Assembly: GCA_965200825.1 (NCBI GenBank)
Contig: OZ241385.1
Coordinates: 930,001-994,000, forward strand
Direction of reading: 5' to 3'
From: Bin80 sp026709335
GTDB taxonomy: Bacteria; Bacteroidota; Rhodothermia; Rhodothermales; Bin80
DNA: 64,000 nucleotides
Made by a program: the position numbers and the translations under genes. Positions 55,627-64,000 of this stretch are shown piece after piece. The notes beneath the pieces are model-generated. The model worked only from the letters and a program-made list of their open reading frames with translations, did no database searches and was not told the origin of the DNA. The first letter of the stretch is position 1. Each line of letters begins with the position of its first letter.

Positions 55627-56781
55627 ATGTCCATTGCAAGTGAAATCCTGAAGATGCCCTCGCTCAGTCTAGGTATTGAAGAAGAATACCTGATTGTAGA
55701 TCAAGATACGGGCAAATTAATCCGTGAAGCTTCTCCCAAGATGTTAATGGACGCCCGTCTGGCACTCGGCAAACAGGTTTCTCAGGAATTTTTTCAGTCC
55801 CAGATTGAAGTCGGCACAAGTGTCTGTAAAACTGTGAAAGAGGCTCGTGATGAGTTGATACGGCTACGCAGAACTGTATCCGATGTGGTTGAACCTTATG
55901 GACTCGCGATTATTGCTTCGTCAACACATCCGAATGCCTCCTACTTTACCCAACGCCATACTCCTCGGGAACGCTATGAAATATTGGCTCAGAATATGCA
56001 GGTAATTGCCCGAAGAATGGTGATTTGTGGCATGCATGTTCATGCAGGAATTGAAGATTCAAACTTGCGAATAGATCTGATGAATCAAGCCACTTATGTG
56101 TTGCCGCATCTGTTGGCTCTCAGCTCATCGTCCCCCTTTTGGGAAGGCTATGACACCGGCTTGATGTCCTATCGGATTGCAGTCTGGAATGAATTGCCCC
56201 GCACAGGGCTTCCTGAACACTTTGAGAGCTATGCAGATTTTGAAAGGCATGTCAGTATACTGGTACATGCCGGAGTGATCGAAGATAGCACAAAGATCTG
56301 GTGGGATATTCGACCGAGTCATCGCTTTCCAACATTGGAAATGCGCGTCGCAGATATTTGCACTAGAGTAGAGGACGCTGTTTGTATAGCCGCGTTGTAT
56401 CAATGTTGGTTACATATGCTCTGGCGTTTAAGGCGAGAAAACCAGCGCTGGCGTAGCTATGCGAATATGCTTCTATATGAAAATCGCTGGCTCGCCCAGC
56501 GTTATGGGATTGATGGGCATCTGATTGATTACGGAAAAGGGGAGATGGTCCCATATCCAGAACTGATAGAAGAGTTATTATCTTTTATCATGCAGGATGC
56601 AGAAGATCTCGGATGTATGGAAGAAGTTGAACATGCACGGAAAATCCTTGAGCGCGGAACCAGTGCACACTGGCAGCGAAATGCTTATCAGCAGGCAATT
56701 GCCGAAGGAGCTACTCCAGAGAAAGCAATCAAAGCTGTCGTAGATCTGCTAATTGAGGAGACGATGAAGGGAGTTATCTGA
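55627..56781 (+). CDS. YbdK-family carboxylate-amine ligase
   Basis: A 384-residue GCS2-type ligase. The N-terminal LGIEEEYLIVD (about residues 15-25) and the MHVHAGIED region carry the metal and ATP-binding residues of this family, which includes glutamate-cysteine ligase type 2 and carboxylate-amine ligases of unknown substrate. It stands alone, with no glutathione or ergothioneine genes beside it, and ends 2 bp before the convergent DUF4249 gene. Confidence 0.9.
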   Translation: MSIASEILKMPSLSLGIEEEYLIVDQDTGKLIREASPKMLMDARLALGKQVSQEFFQSQIEVGTSVCKTVKEARDELIRLRRTVSDVVEPYGLAIIASSTHPNASYFTQRHTPRERYEILAQNMQVIARRMVICGMHVHAGIEDSNLRIDLMNQATYVLPHLLALSSSSPFWEGYDTGLMSYRIAVWNELPRTGLPEHFESYADFERHVSILVHAGVIEDSTKIWWDIRPSHRFPTLEMRVADICTRVEDAVCIAALYQCWLHMLWRLRRENQRWRSYANMLLYENRWLAQRYGIDGHLIDYGKGEMVPYPELIEELLSFIMQDAEDLGCMEEVEHARKILERGTSAHWQRNAYQQAIAEGATPEKAIKAVVDLLIEETMKGVI

Positions 56782-56783
56782 CG

Positions 56784-57674
56784 TTATGAGTCGTCAGGTG
56801 GAAAGACCGTAAACAGGATGCTATCTCTGGCGACACTTCCGAAAATTCCGTGAGCGCCAGAGAGGCTCTGGATCACATTAGGGATGACACCAGGGCCAAA
56901 AACCCCATTCCCCCCCTGTTGCTCCTCTGCTGAACGAACAAATTCTGTCAGGTTATCGTCAAGTGCATTCAAGTATATGATGTTACGGCCATAGAAATTG
57001 ACTCCAATCCAAGGATAGATCAACTCAATTGTACCGTCAGAGAATGTGACAAAATTACCCTCTGCAATGATAGGAGATCCACCAATTCTAAAATCTTCCA
57101 ATGTAAGCTCATCATCATCTTCCAATGAAGCAGCTACGAATGGAACAGCAGAACTTATCCCTGCATCCAATGCTTGAGTCACGAGGGTGAAATTGCTTTG
57201 AACCTGATCTATACCGCGTCCAGGGGTGACCTTTAGTGTGAGTTGTTCGTCCGTCAAGTATGTACCCGATTCGCGAGATGCAGCAAGAATTTTTACCGAC
57301 GAAGGTACGTTCGTCATCCCTGTAATGGGCTCTGACATACCAGGTATGGTAACACGCAGATCATAGCGTGTGCCGGGTTGTACGATATGTTTCTTCCCGA
57401 GATATTCATAAATGCCTGGATTCCCTTCGGAGGGCTCCATGAATAGTTCAGTCGTTCCCGTAGTAAGAAGCACCTGGGCATTGGTAATAGCTAAATCCTT
57501 AAATTGATTCTTCTGATCAATACGCGCAAGTTCGCTCACCCGTGCCGATGGCAAGGGTTCATTTGCAATCAGTGTTAGTTCAACGACAAATTTGTTGTCC
57601 AGAACACTGAAATCCGCAGAATCACAGCCGGTAATTACAGCAATCAGGCCCACGAGAAGAGATCGTAGTAGCAT
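56784..57674 (-). CDS. DUF4249 outer-membrane lipoprotein
   Basis: A 296-residue lipoprotein (lipobox VITGC, Cys17) with the beta-rich DUF4249 layout: FVVELTLIANEPLPSARVSE followed by ITNAQVLLTTG, and the proline-ending PGTRYDLRVTIPG. DUF4249 genes typically follow TonB-dependent receptor genes in Bacteroidota. Here the start shares one base with the receptor stop, so they likely form one receptor-associated pair. Substrate is unknown. Confidence 0.88.
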   Translation of the reverse strand: MLLRSLLVGLIAVITGCDSADFSVLDNKFVVELTLIANEPLPSARVSELARIDQKNQFKDLAITNAQVLLTTGTTELFMEPSEGNPGIYEYLGKKHIVQPGTRYDLRVTIPGMSEPITGMTNVPSSVKILAASRESGTYLTDEQLTLKVTPGRGIDQVQSNFTLVTQALDAGISSAVPFVAASLEDDDELTLEDFRIGGSPIIAEGNFVTFSDGTIELIYPWIGVNFYGRNIIYLNALDDNLTEFVRSAEEQQGGNGVFGPGVIPNVIQSLSGAHGIFGSVARDSILFTVFPPDDS

Positions 57675-59989
57675 CAGAAATTGAGCGTGAACGAAAAATT
57701 GGGGAGAGGGACCGGAATCTGAGGAATCGTGTTTCGAGAGAGAGTTCCATCTTCTTCAAACTCATTAAAAATGAACCATATGTTCTCCCTTGCATAGGCG
57801 TTGATCACTTGTATCTGGAGTTCATAGTCCGCAAAACGCCCGAATGAGCCACTCCAGGTGGCACCAAAATCAAGGCGATGGTAGCTCGGTAATCTGGCCT
57901 GATTCAATCCAGGGGAGACCAGTAGATTGGTCTCGTCAGATCCATTAATAAGTTGCAGATCATAGGCGGTATAGGTAGCTTCGGGGCGTGTATATGCCTG
58001 TCCGGTAGCATATGTGAATACTGCTCCCAACTCCCATCGACGGGAAATTCTCCATTGTGCGACAACATTCAAGTCGTGCAATCGATCATTTCGCGGGATA
58101 AAACTTTGTGGTACTCCAAATGCGTCCTGATTCAGTCTAGGAAAGAACCGGTTCGTATGCGCTACCGTATATGCCATAAACCCGTTGATGCGGCCGCTCT
58201 GGCGAGATATCTGTATTTCTGCGCCTCTTGCCATCCCTTTTCCAAAAGCAAACAGATCAGCATATTCGATTCCCGCGAGTCCTGTAGTAAACGGGTCTTG
58301 GATAAAGAGTTGACGCATCGTCCTGTAATACACTTCGGCATCCAAGGTAATATCTCTCATAAGATTAGTCTTCAGCCCAAGGATAAACTGATCTCCATAA
58401 GCGGGCTTGACTCCCTCTCCGCTGGTTAACCAGAAATCAAATCCGGAAAAGGTCTCATTACTGATTAGAGTGAGGAATTGAAAATACCTTCCTCCACTTG
58501 CCTGAAGTCGAATGTCGGGGCCCAATTGGCGCTCAATAGATATTCGCGGTGCTACAGTGAGATAACTTCCGAATCCATAGTAGGTAGCCCGCAATCCTGG
58601 TATGATCGACCAGTTTGGTGTTGGACGATATGTATCCTGAAAATAGAGGGTAGCATGCTCTACTCGATTCCTGGTATTGAAAACTTCCCTGTCGTCAAAA
58701 AAATTGGTTAACGGTGCGTTAAAAATACCCGTCCAAAATCCACCGATGATTTCATGTCTGGGGTTGGGGTAGTATTCAAAATCTGCCCGCACCGAAGTCT
58801 CGGTCACACGATTAACCTGTTTGAAGTTCGTACCACTAATGGTTGCTGTCGGGGTTGATTCATACCAGGTATAAGTAACGGTAGCATTCGTAAAAAACTG
58901 GTTGGACCATAAATGAGTCCAGTTCCCCGTAACTGTACGATTTCCGTAGAGCAGCTTGATTTCGATTCCATCAAGGAAGTTGGATCTCAGGTAGTCCATA
59001 CCGGAATAGAGTGAAACGGAGAGCTTATCATTTGGGGATGCATCAAAATTGATTTTCCCGTTAAAGTCATAGAAATAGAACGCTTTCGGGACTGCGTCAA
59101 TATCTTGAAGAGCAGCAAGAATCGGTTCTAGCGTTGAACGTCTCAGTGCCACCATCCAGGAGCCACGAGAGTAAGGGCCCTCAGCAAAGGCACGTGAAGC
59201 CAACAATCCAATACTGAGTTTCCCGTGGGTTTCCCGCCGGTTGCCATCCTTGTTTTGCACATCCAGTACAGAGCCCAATACTCCGCCATATTTGGCTGGA
59301 AACCCTCCTTTGTAGAGGCGTACATCCTTAATCGCATCGGTATTAAAGGTAGAAAAAAAGCCGAAAACGTGACTTGGGTTATAAATTTTCGTTCGATCCA
59401 GAAGAATCAACGTTTGACCAGGATCTCCTCCGCGGATATACAGGCCGCTAGAATAGTCAGAGGATTGCGCAACACCGGGTAAAAGCTGAAGCGAACGAAA
59501 CACATCTGGTTCAAAAACCTGAGGCAGTTGCTGAATAGTTGCAACACTGATTTGATTGACCCCTACAGAGCGGATTTCTTCTTCAGTAATTCGATCCGCG
59601 GACACCTCAACAGCATCAAGCAATTCCTGTTCGGGAGAAAGTTCAATGTCGAGGCGAACAGATTCCCCGGGTGAAAAGGTGATCTCACGTCTGACTGAAG
59701 TGTATCCGATATAGGAAAACCGAACAATGTAGGTCCCTGGCTCAATTCCTGAAACCGCATAATATCCAGAAAGATTACTGGTAGCTCCTCGGAGTGTGCC
59801 TTCAAGGAAGATATTTGCGGCGATGAGTGTTTCTCCATTGGATGAATCCGTAATGAATCCGTCCAGCGCGGCGGGGGGGATTTGGCCATATAGTGAAGTA
59901 GGCAGAAACGCCAGTCCAATGAGAAAGGCAGTTTTTGGAAAGATTGACTGTACACAAAAGGAGCGTGATCGGCAGAATATGTTGATCAC
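57674..59989 (-). CDS. TonB-dependent receptor with carboxypeptidase-regulatory-like domain
   Basis: A 771-residue outer-membrane receptor. After a leader, the CarboxypepD_reg-like domain reads LDGFITDSSNGETLIAANIF, then IVRFSYIGYTSVRREI; the plug contains GDPGQTLILLDRTKIYNPSH and FPAKYGGVLGSVLDVQ; the barrel ends in Phe (NFSFTLNF). The start is GTG at 59989, with no ATG in the leader. It is paired with the DUF4249 lipoprotein and lies 27 bp after serS. Confidence 0.9.
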   Translation of the reverse strand: MINIFCRSRSFCVQSIFPKTAFLIGLAFLPTSLYGQIPPAALDGFITDSSNGETLIAANIFLEGTLRGATSNLSGYYAVSGIEPGTYIVRFSYIGYTSVRREITFSPGESVRLDIELSPEQELLDAVEVSADRITEEEIRSVGVNQISVATIQQLPQVFEPDVFRSLQLLPGVAQSSDYSSGLYIRGGDPGQTLILLDRTKIYNPSHVFGFFSTFNTDAIKDVRLYKGGFPAKYGGVLGSVLDVQNKDGNRRETHGKLSIGLLASRAFAEGPYSRGSWMVALRRSTLEPILAALQDIDAVPKAFYFYDFNGKINFDASPNDKLSVSLYSGMDYLRSNFLDGIEIKLLYGNRTVTGNWTHLWSNQFFTNATVTYTWYESTPTATISGTNFKQVNRVTETSVRADFEYYPNPRHEIIGGFWTGIFNAPLTNFFDDREVFNTRNRVEHATLYFQDTYRPTPNWSIIPGLRATYYGFGSYLTVAPRISIERQLGPDIRLQASGGRYFQFLTLISNETFSGFDFWLTSGEGVKPAYGDQFILGLKTNLMRDITLDAEVYYRTMRQLFIQDPFTTGLAGIEYADLFAFGKGMARGAEIQISRQSGRINGFMAYTVAHTNRFFPRLNQDAFGVPQSFIPRNDRLHDLNVVAQWRISRRWELGAVFTYATGQAYTRPEATYTAYDLQLINGSDETNLLVSPGLNQARLPSYHRLDFGATWSGSFGRFADYELQIQVINAYARENIWFIFNEFEEDGTLSRNTIPQIPVPLPNFSFTLNF

Positions 59990-60016
59990 GATAAGAGTAA
60001 TCTGGTCATGGAGAAT

Positions 60017-61276
60017 TTAGGTCAAGTATGGTTCAAGGGCTGACGGTAACTCGTACGAGCCATCTTCCTTTTGGTTATGCTCCAAGAGGGCTGCAACGAC
60101 TCTAGGCAAGGCTAGTGCGCTTCCATTCAATGTGTGAACAAGTTGTGGCTTCCCACCTTGCATGGGGCGAAAACGTATATTCATCCGCCTGGCTTGGTAG
60201 TCTGTAAAATTGGAGATCGAAGATACTTCCAGCCAGCGCTGTTGCCCAGCACTCCATACTTCCAAGTCATACTGCTTCGTCTGGTTAAACCCTAACTCGC
60301 CTGCACACATCAGGAGGCATCTGTAGGGTAGTTTCAGGGCTTGTAGAAGTTTTTCCGCATGCTCACGCATCACTTCGAGGACCTGATAACTTTGTTCAGG
60401 ATGGGTCAATTGTACAATTTCCACCTTATCAAACTGATGTAATCGATTCAGCCCGCGGACGTGAGCCCCATAAGAACCTGCTTCTCTGCGCCAGCAAGGC
60501 GTGTGTGCACACAGTTTGACCGGCAAATCAGTATGAGATAATATTTCATCACGAAAATAATTGGTCAGAGGGACCTCAGCAGTAGGGACAGGATAGAAGC
60601 CATCTTCTGTATGATACATTTGTCCTTCCTTGTCTGGAAGTTGACCGGTTCCTTGGGCACTGGCTGCGTTTACAAACAGAGGGGGGCGAACTTCGGTATA
60701 CTCGGGTTCTGCCGAATTGATGAAAAAATTGATTAGAGCACGATGCAATTTTGCTCCGGCATTCATATAGAACGGGAAGCCTGCTCCTGCCACTTTTGCA
60801 CCACGCTCAAAATCGATCAGTTGATGTCGCTCGGAGATCTCCCAATGGGGCAGGGGAGTAAAGTCAAAGGAGGGGAGATCTCCGTGGGAATGTATAATCA
60901 CATTATCCTTTGTAGTCAACCCATCTGGAACGCTCTCATGTGTCACATTTGGAATTGCGAGGAGCAATTCGGAAAGCAATTGTTCTGAATCGGTAACTTG
61001 TTGCCCGAATGCCTTGATCTCTGCTTTTAGATCTTTCTGGCGTTCAATCACCTTTCTGGCAGCCTCCTGATTCCCTTCACGCATTAGTGTAGCAATGGAG
61101 CGGCTTTCTTGATTTAGGGTTTGTTGCCTAGTTTGTTGAAGTGTCAGTGTCTCTCGAAGAATTAGATCCTGTCGGATAATTTCATCGATCAGTTTGATAC
61201 TCTCCAAAGCACCGCGGCGGGAGAGCGCCCGGCAAACTTCATCTGGATTAGAACGGATAAATTCAACAGCTAGCAT
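60017..61276 (-). CDS. serS: Seryl-tRNA synthetase
   Basis: Class II synthetase charging tRNA-Ser. The 419-residue protein has an N-terminal helical arm (about 30-100), then the catalytic core with class II motif 2 around RGLNRLHQFDKVEIV and motif 3 near NGSALALPRVVAALLE. Length and motifs are normal. It overlaps the RmlD-like gene by 14 bp, making it part of the same transcript. Confidence 0.96.
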   Translation of the reverse strand: MLAVEFIRSNPDEVCRALSRRGALESIKLIDEIIRQDLILRETLTLQQTRQQTLNQESRSIATLMREGNQEAARKVIERQKDLKAEIKAFGQQVTDSEQLLSELLLAIPNVTHESVPDGLTTKDNVIIHSHGDLPSFDFTPLPHWEISERHQLIDFERGAKVAGAGFPFYMNAGAKLHRALINFFINSAEPEYTEVRPPLFVNAASAQGTGQLPDKEGQMYHTEDGFYPVPTAEVPLTNYFRDEILSHTDLPVKLCAHTPCWRREAGSYGAHVRGLNRLHQFDKVEIVQLTHPEQSYQVLEVMREHAEKLLQALKLPYRCLLMCAGELGFNQTKQYDLEVWSAGQQRWLEVSSISNFTDYQARRMNIRFRPMQGGKPQLVHTLNGSALALPRVVAALLEHNQKEDGSYELPSALEPYLT

Positions 61277-62216
61277 CTTCAGAGAGATCGCGGGTTGAAG
61301 GGATTTTGACGTAAAATCGGAGATGTTCTAGAGCCTTCTTCAAGGGAAAGGGGCGATATCCAATCTCGGTTTCGGCTTTCAGTGTAACGAGCCCGGTATA
61401 TTGAGGGCGTCGAGCAACTTGGGGATTTGAGTTCTGCACAGCCGGATGTATCAGGGTAGGATCAAGATCGAAAGCTTCGGCAATCAGCAGAGAAAATTCA
61501 TACATGCTTAGAAATTCTCTGCCAGACAGGTTATACACACCATTCTTTTGAAGGTGTATAAGACGTAAGATTCCCAGTGCAAGGTCATGGGTATATGAAG
61601 GTGTACGCCATTGATCGGTATAAATCTGGATTTTCTGTTTTTTGGAGAGATTCTCCAAAACCCAATGCACAAAATCCGGAGTCGGAATCCTACAAGCGTT
61701 GCCGTATACGACATTGGTTCGTACAATGGTCCACTTTCCAACGCCGGCGCCGCGTGCGGCGTTTTCACCGGCAAGTTTAGATTTACCATAAAAATTCACT
61801 GGACTGGGGCGATCATGTTCGCGATACGGCCCATTATTGCCATCAAAGATGAAATCAGTAGACAACTGAATCAGATGTGCGCCATGGCTGTGACATTGAT
61901 GTGCAAGAATTCCGACTGCTTCCGCATTTACCCGCCAGCAATCATCTCGATGTGTTTCGCAATCATCTACTCTCGTCATAGCAGCACAATTGATCACCCA
62001 TTCGGGAGAGAAATCATTGAATATATCCTGAACAGTATCTTTATTGCATATGTCAAGAGATGCGTAGGGGTGGTTCGCAAGCTCTCGCAGACAAGGAATT
62101 GACGCACGCCCTGTAACCAACAGGTCGAATTCCCTTCGTTTTTGTACTATTTGTCGAGAGATTTCCTGCCCGAGAAGTCCATTGGCTCCCGTAATCAACA
62201 GGCGTGTTTTAGCCAT
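61263..62216 (-). CDS. RmlD-like NAD(P)-dependent sugar-nucleotide reductase
   Basis: A 317-residue extended short-chain dehydrogenase. The N-terminal LLITGANGLLGQEISRQ binds the cofactor, and STDFIFDGNNGPYREHDRPS and YGKSKLAGE give the Ser/Thr and YxxxK of dTDP-4-dehydrorhamnose reductase-type enzymes. No rhamnose pathway genes are adjacent, so the nucleotide-sugar substrate is uncertain. It lies 18 bp after the thioesterase gene. Confidence 0.88.
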   Translation of the reverse strand: MAKTRLLITGANGLLGQEISRQIVQKRREFDLLVTGRASIPCLRELANHPYASLDICNKDTVQDIFNDFSPEWVINCAAMTRVDDCETHRDDCWRVNAEAVGILAHQCHSHGAHLIQLSTDFIFDGNNGPYREHDRPSPVNFYGKSKLAGENAARGAGVGKWTIVRTNVVYGNACRIPTPDFVHWVLENLSKKQKIQIYTDQWRTPSYTHDLALGILRLIHLQKNGVYNLSGREFLSMYEFSLLIAEAFDLDPTLIHPAVQNSNPQVARRPQYTGLVTLKAETEIGYRPFPLKKALEHLRFYVKIPSTRDLSEDASC

Positions 62217-62234
62217 GTACTCCGTAAATCACAT

Positions 62235-62774
62235 TTATCGGAGATCTTTGCGAGAAATCTCTGCGATAAGATCATCTTTGAGGTGTGTTGTATTCTCGAG
62301 CGGCAGTCGCCCTTTCATGTATAGACGCATTTCCCGGCGTAAAGCTGCCTTTTCATAGCGCTCTTTTTCAAGGTCTGTCTCAGGATGGAGTGGAGGCACG
62401 GGAACAGGTTTTCCCCGTGCATTCACTGCTACAAATGTGAAGAAAGCCCGGTTGCATTGACGACGTTTTTTTTTGAGAATATTTTCAGCTTCCACCGAGA
62501 TTTCCACTTCAAGGGATGTATTGAATACCCGGTTGACCCACGACTCTAGCATGACTACCTCGCCCAGGTAGACAGGGGAAGTGAACTCTACCGAGTCTAC
62601 CGCAACTGTAACACAGAGAATTTCAGAATGACGAGTAGCGCTAATTGCTGCGCATTTATCCATCAGAGACATGAGTCTTCCGCCGAATATAGTCCCATGA
62701 GAATTGGTGTCGTTCGGAAGAACCACCTCAGACATCACACATCGAGAGTCATCGGGAGTTTTTCGGATGCTCAT
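62235..62774 (-). CDS. Hotdog-fold acyl-CoA thioesterase (YciA/ACOT type)
   Basis: A 179-residue acyl-CoA hydrolase. The motif PNDTNSHGTIFGGRLMSLMD, with the conserved Asn/Asp and HG, is the family signature; SVEFTSPVYLGEVVMLESWV follows. It cleaves acyl-CoAs of undetermined chain length in the cytoplasm. It starts 3 bp after the upstream gene. Confidence 0.93.
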   Translation of the reverse strand: MSIRKTPDDSRCVMSEVVLPNDTNSHGTIFGGRLMSLMDKCAAISATRHSEILCVTVAVDSVEFTSPVYLGEVVMLESWVNRVFNTSLEVEISVEAENILKKKRRQCNRAFFTFVAVNARGKPVPVPPLHPETDLEKERYEKAALRREMRLYMKGRLPLENTTHLKDDLIAEISRKDLR

Positions 62775-62777
62775 CGC

Positions 62778-64000
62778 TCAAGTTTTCTGTTTTTTCTTTC
62801 GGGCCGCAGGGAAGAGGATATTATTTAGAATCAGACGATATCCTGGAGAGTTTGGATGCAGGCTCAAATCGGTTGGAGGATCGCCAACAAAATGCTGATA
62901 ATCTTCCGGATCATGGCCTCCATAAAAGGTGAAAGTCCCCTGTCCATAAGAGCCATGTAAATATTTTACCTCTTCACGCTGAGGTGCTTCGGCAAGAATG
63001 ACGACTTCGGGCTTGACAAAACGTTTATGGAATGCAGTTGTTTGGCCTATAAATCCTGCAATGGTTCCGACGTGATTTTGTGTCAACATTGAAGGAACAG
63101 GATCCCACTTGGCGCTGAATTCAAATAGCGTAAAATAATCCAATGCGGGGTTTTGCAATTGTGGTGGAGGTGGGCCGGTATCAATATCAGAGTGCTCATA
63201 TTCCGCAGCATTAAAACTGGGTGTAAAGTCCTCAAACGCAAGTGTAGCCGAGTAGTCCAGCTTCTTCAGGGCATCCGGGTCTACAGGGTCTCCATCGTAT
63301 TCAACGGGAACGATATCAGTAGCAAATGCCGCCAAAGCAATATCATACGTGTCGGTACCGGAGCACATGGCAAAGAGAAAGCCTCCTTCGGAAACATATT
63401 GCTGGATGGCTTGGGTTACGAGCAGTTTTAGTTGGCTCACCTTTCGGTGTCCGTGACGCTGTGCAGCCAACTCTGCTTCTCTTTGCTGTTCAATGTACCA
63501 AGGCATATTTCGATACTGATAAAACTTGCCATACTGCCCTGTAAAATCCTCATGATGGAGATGTAACCAATCATAAGCAGACAGGATACCGTTTAGAACA
63601 TCATCATCATAAATCATGTCATATGGAACCTCTGCGTATTTAAGTGCCAGAAGAACTGCATCGTCCCAGGGTAACGTCTGTTCAGGGGCGTAGACCGCAA
63701 TGCGAGGGGGAGTTTCAAGTCTCACCAGTGCGGTATTTGCCTGATTGCTCTCAACTTCGGCAACTAGCTGTGCGACCTCAGTCCCGGACAACTGCACATG
63801 AGAAATTCCGCGGATTGCAAGCTCATTGCGGAATCCCGAAAAATCTGCAACAAGGAACGAGCCTCCACGATAATTGAGTAGCCAGTCGACAGGCTCTCCT
63901 CTCTGGAGAGCCCAATACACAACCCCATATGATTTTAGGTGATCAGTTTGACTCGCATCCATTGGAATCAGAACATCTTGTGCACGGGCCGGAGATGCCA
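62778..64000 (-). CDS. Conserved secreted protein, cut by the window edge
   Basis: At least 407 residues, 3' end complete. The ATG at 63962 is probably not the start: the frame stays open to the edge and reads ASPARAQDVLIP just before MDASQTDHLKSYG, which looks like a signal-peptide cleavage region. The true start is outside the window. Segments GGFLFAMCSGTDTYDIALAA and FYGGHDPEDYQHF hint at a class I glutamine-amidotransferase-like fold. Relatives in Bacteroidota are sometimes labelled asparagine synthetase B, which the sequence does not support. First visible gene of the serS cluster. Confidence 0.75.
   Translation of the reverse strand, partial: ASPARAQDVLIPMDASQTDHLKSYGVVYWALQRGEPVDWLLNYRGGSFLVADFSGFRNELAIRGISHVQLSGTEVAQLVAEVESNQANTALVRLETPPRIAVYAPEQTLPWDDAVLLALKYAEVPYDMIYDDDVLNGILSAYDWLHLHHEDFTGQYGKFYQYRNMPWYIEQQREAELAAQRHGHRKVSQLKLLVTQAIQQYVSEGGFLFAMCSGTDTYDIALAAFATDIVPVEYDGDPVDPDALKKLDYSATLAFEDFTPSFNAAEYEHSDIDTGPPPPQLQNPALDYFTLFEFSAKWDPVPSMLTQNHVGTIAGFIGQTTAFHKRFVKPEVVILAEAPQREEVKYLHGSYGQGTFTFYGGHDPEDYQHFVGDPPTDLSLHPNSPGYRLILNNILFPAARKKKQKT

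Noticed and set aside
62778..63962. Annotation as asparagine synthetase B
   Set aside because: No N-terminal nucleophile Cys glutaminase or PP-loop synthetase domain is visible, and the protein appears exported.
1..64000. CRISPR array, insertion sequence or prophage
   Set aside because: No regularly spaced repeats, transposase, integrase or structural phage genes were seen anywhere in the window.

Overview
The window reads as a stretch of chromosome from a Gram-negative member of the Bacteroidota, most likely a Rhodothermia/Balneolia-like lineage. Lineage evidence: a TonB-dependent receptor with an N-terminal carboxypeptidase-regulatory-like domain paired with a DUF4249 lipoprotein, a DUF4175 protein, an 11-Asp-box VPS10/sortilin-like secreted protein, a 6-bladed beta-propeller pseudogene, and mostly weak Shine-Dalgarno sequences. 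Base composition looks mid-40s percent GC by eye. I see no rRNA, CRISPR array, insertion sequence or prophage. One tRNA (Thr, CGT anticodon) is present.

Layout. 1-1.6 kb: MlaE/MlaF lipid-transport pair (minus). 1.7-6 kb: radA, then an ECF sigma factor, a membrane anti-sigma-like protein and two related secreted coiled-coil proteins. 6.1-10.3 kb: apt, a broken AlbA/Schlafen-type gene, an SDR, mnmA and a small exported-type protein. 10.4-12.5 kb: a two-gene trans-3-hydroxy-L-proline degradation unit. 12.6 kb: tRNA-Thr. 13.1-16.7 kb: M32 carboxypeptidase, ribosome hibernation factor, class II DAHP synthase. 16.8-26 kb: two RND efflux systems flanking a decayed beta-propeller gene. 26.7-31.3 kb: methylmalonate-semialdehyde dehydrogenase and a VPS10-like protein. 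31.4-42.8 kb: a ten-gene minus-strand catabolic operon. 43.1-44.8 kb: ETF beta/alpha. 44.9-49.7 kb: ChrA, a DCC protein, a giant DUF4175 protein. 49.8-53.6 kb: glgC, a lipoprotein and a TonB receptor in one unit. 53.7-56.8 kb: a GmrSD fragment, an ABM-like protein, pyrF, a YbdK-type ligase. 56.8-64 kb: DUF4249, SusC-like receptor, serS, an RmlD-like reductase, a thioesterase and a secreted protein cut by the window edge.

The most coherent undescribed-looking system is the ten-gene operon (31,410-42,807). Neighbouring genes overlap or lie at most 12 bp apart. It combines sugar-type ABC import (no ATPase), two GMC flavo-oxidoreductases, an aldehyde dehydrogenase, a Gfo/Idh/MocA oxidoreductase, a fused CoA-transferase and a crotonase. 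This predicts uptake of a polyol- or sugar-like alcohol, oxidation to an acid, CoA activation and hydration; the substrate is unknown. Electron-transfer flavoprotein genes lie divergently next to it. The hydroxyproline pair is functionally well resolved, because the second catalytic Cys of the racemase fold is Thr, the hallmark of the dehydratase. With the methylmalonate-semialdehyde dehydrogenase it points to a heterotroph feeding on protein- or animal-derived compounds; host association is only an inference. At least three broken genes (6.9-7.9, 20.3-21.4, 53.7-54.0 kb) and a possible fourth near 10.0 kb show ongoing gene decay.
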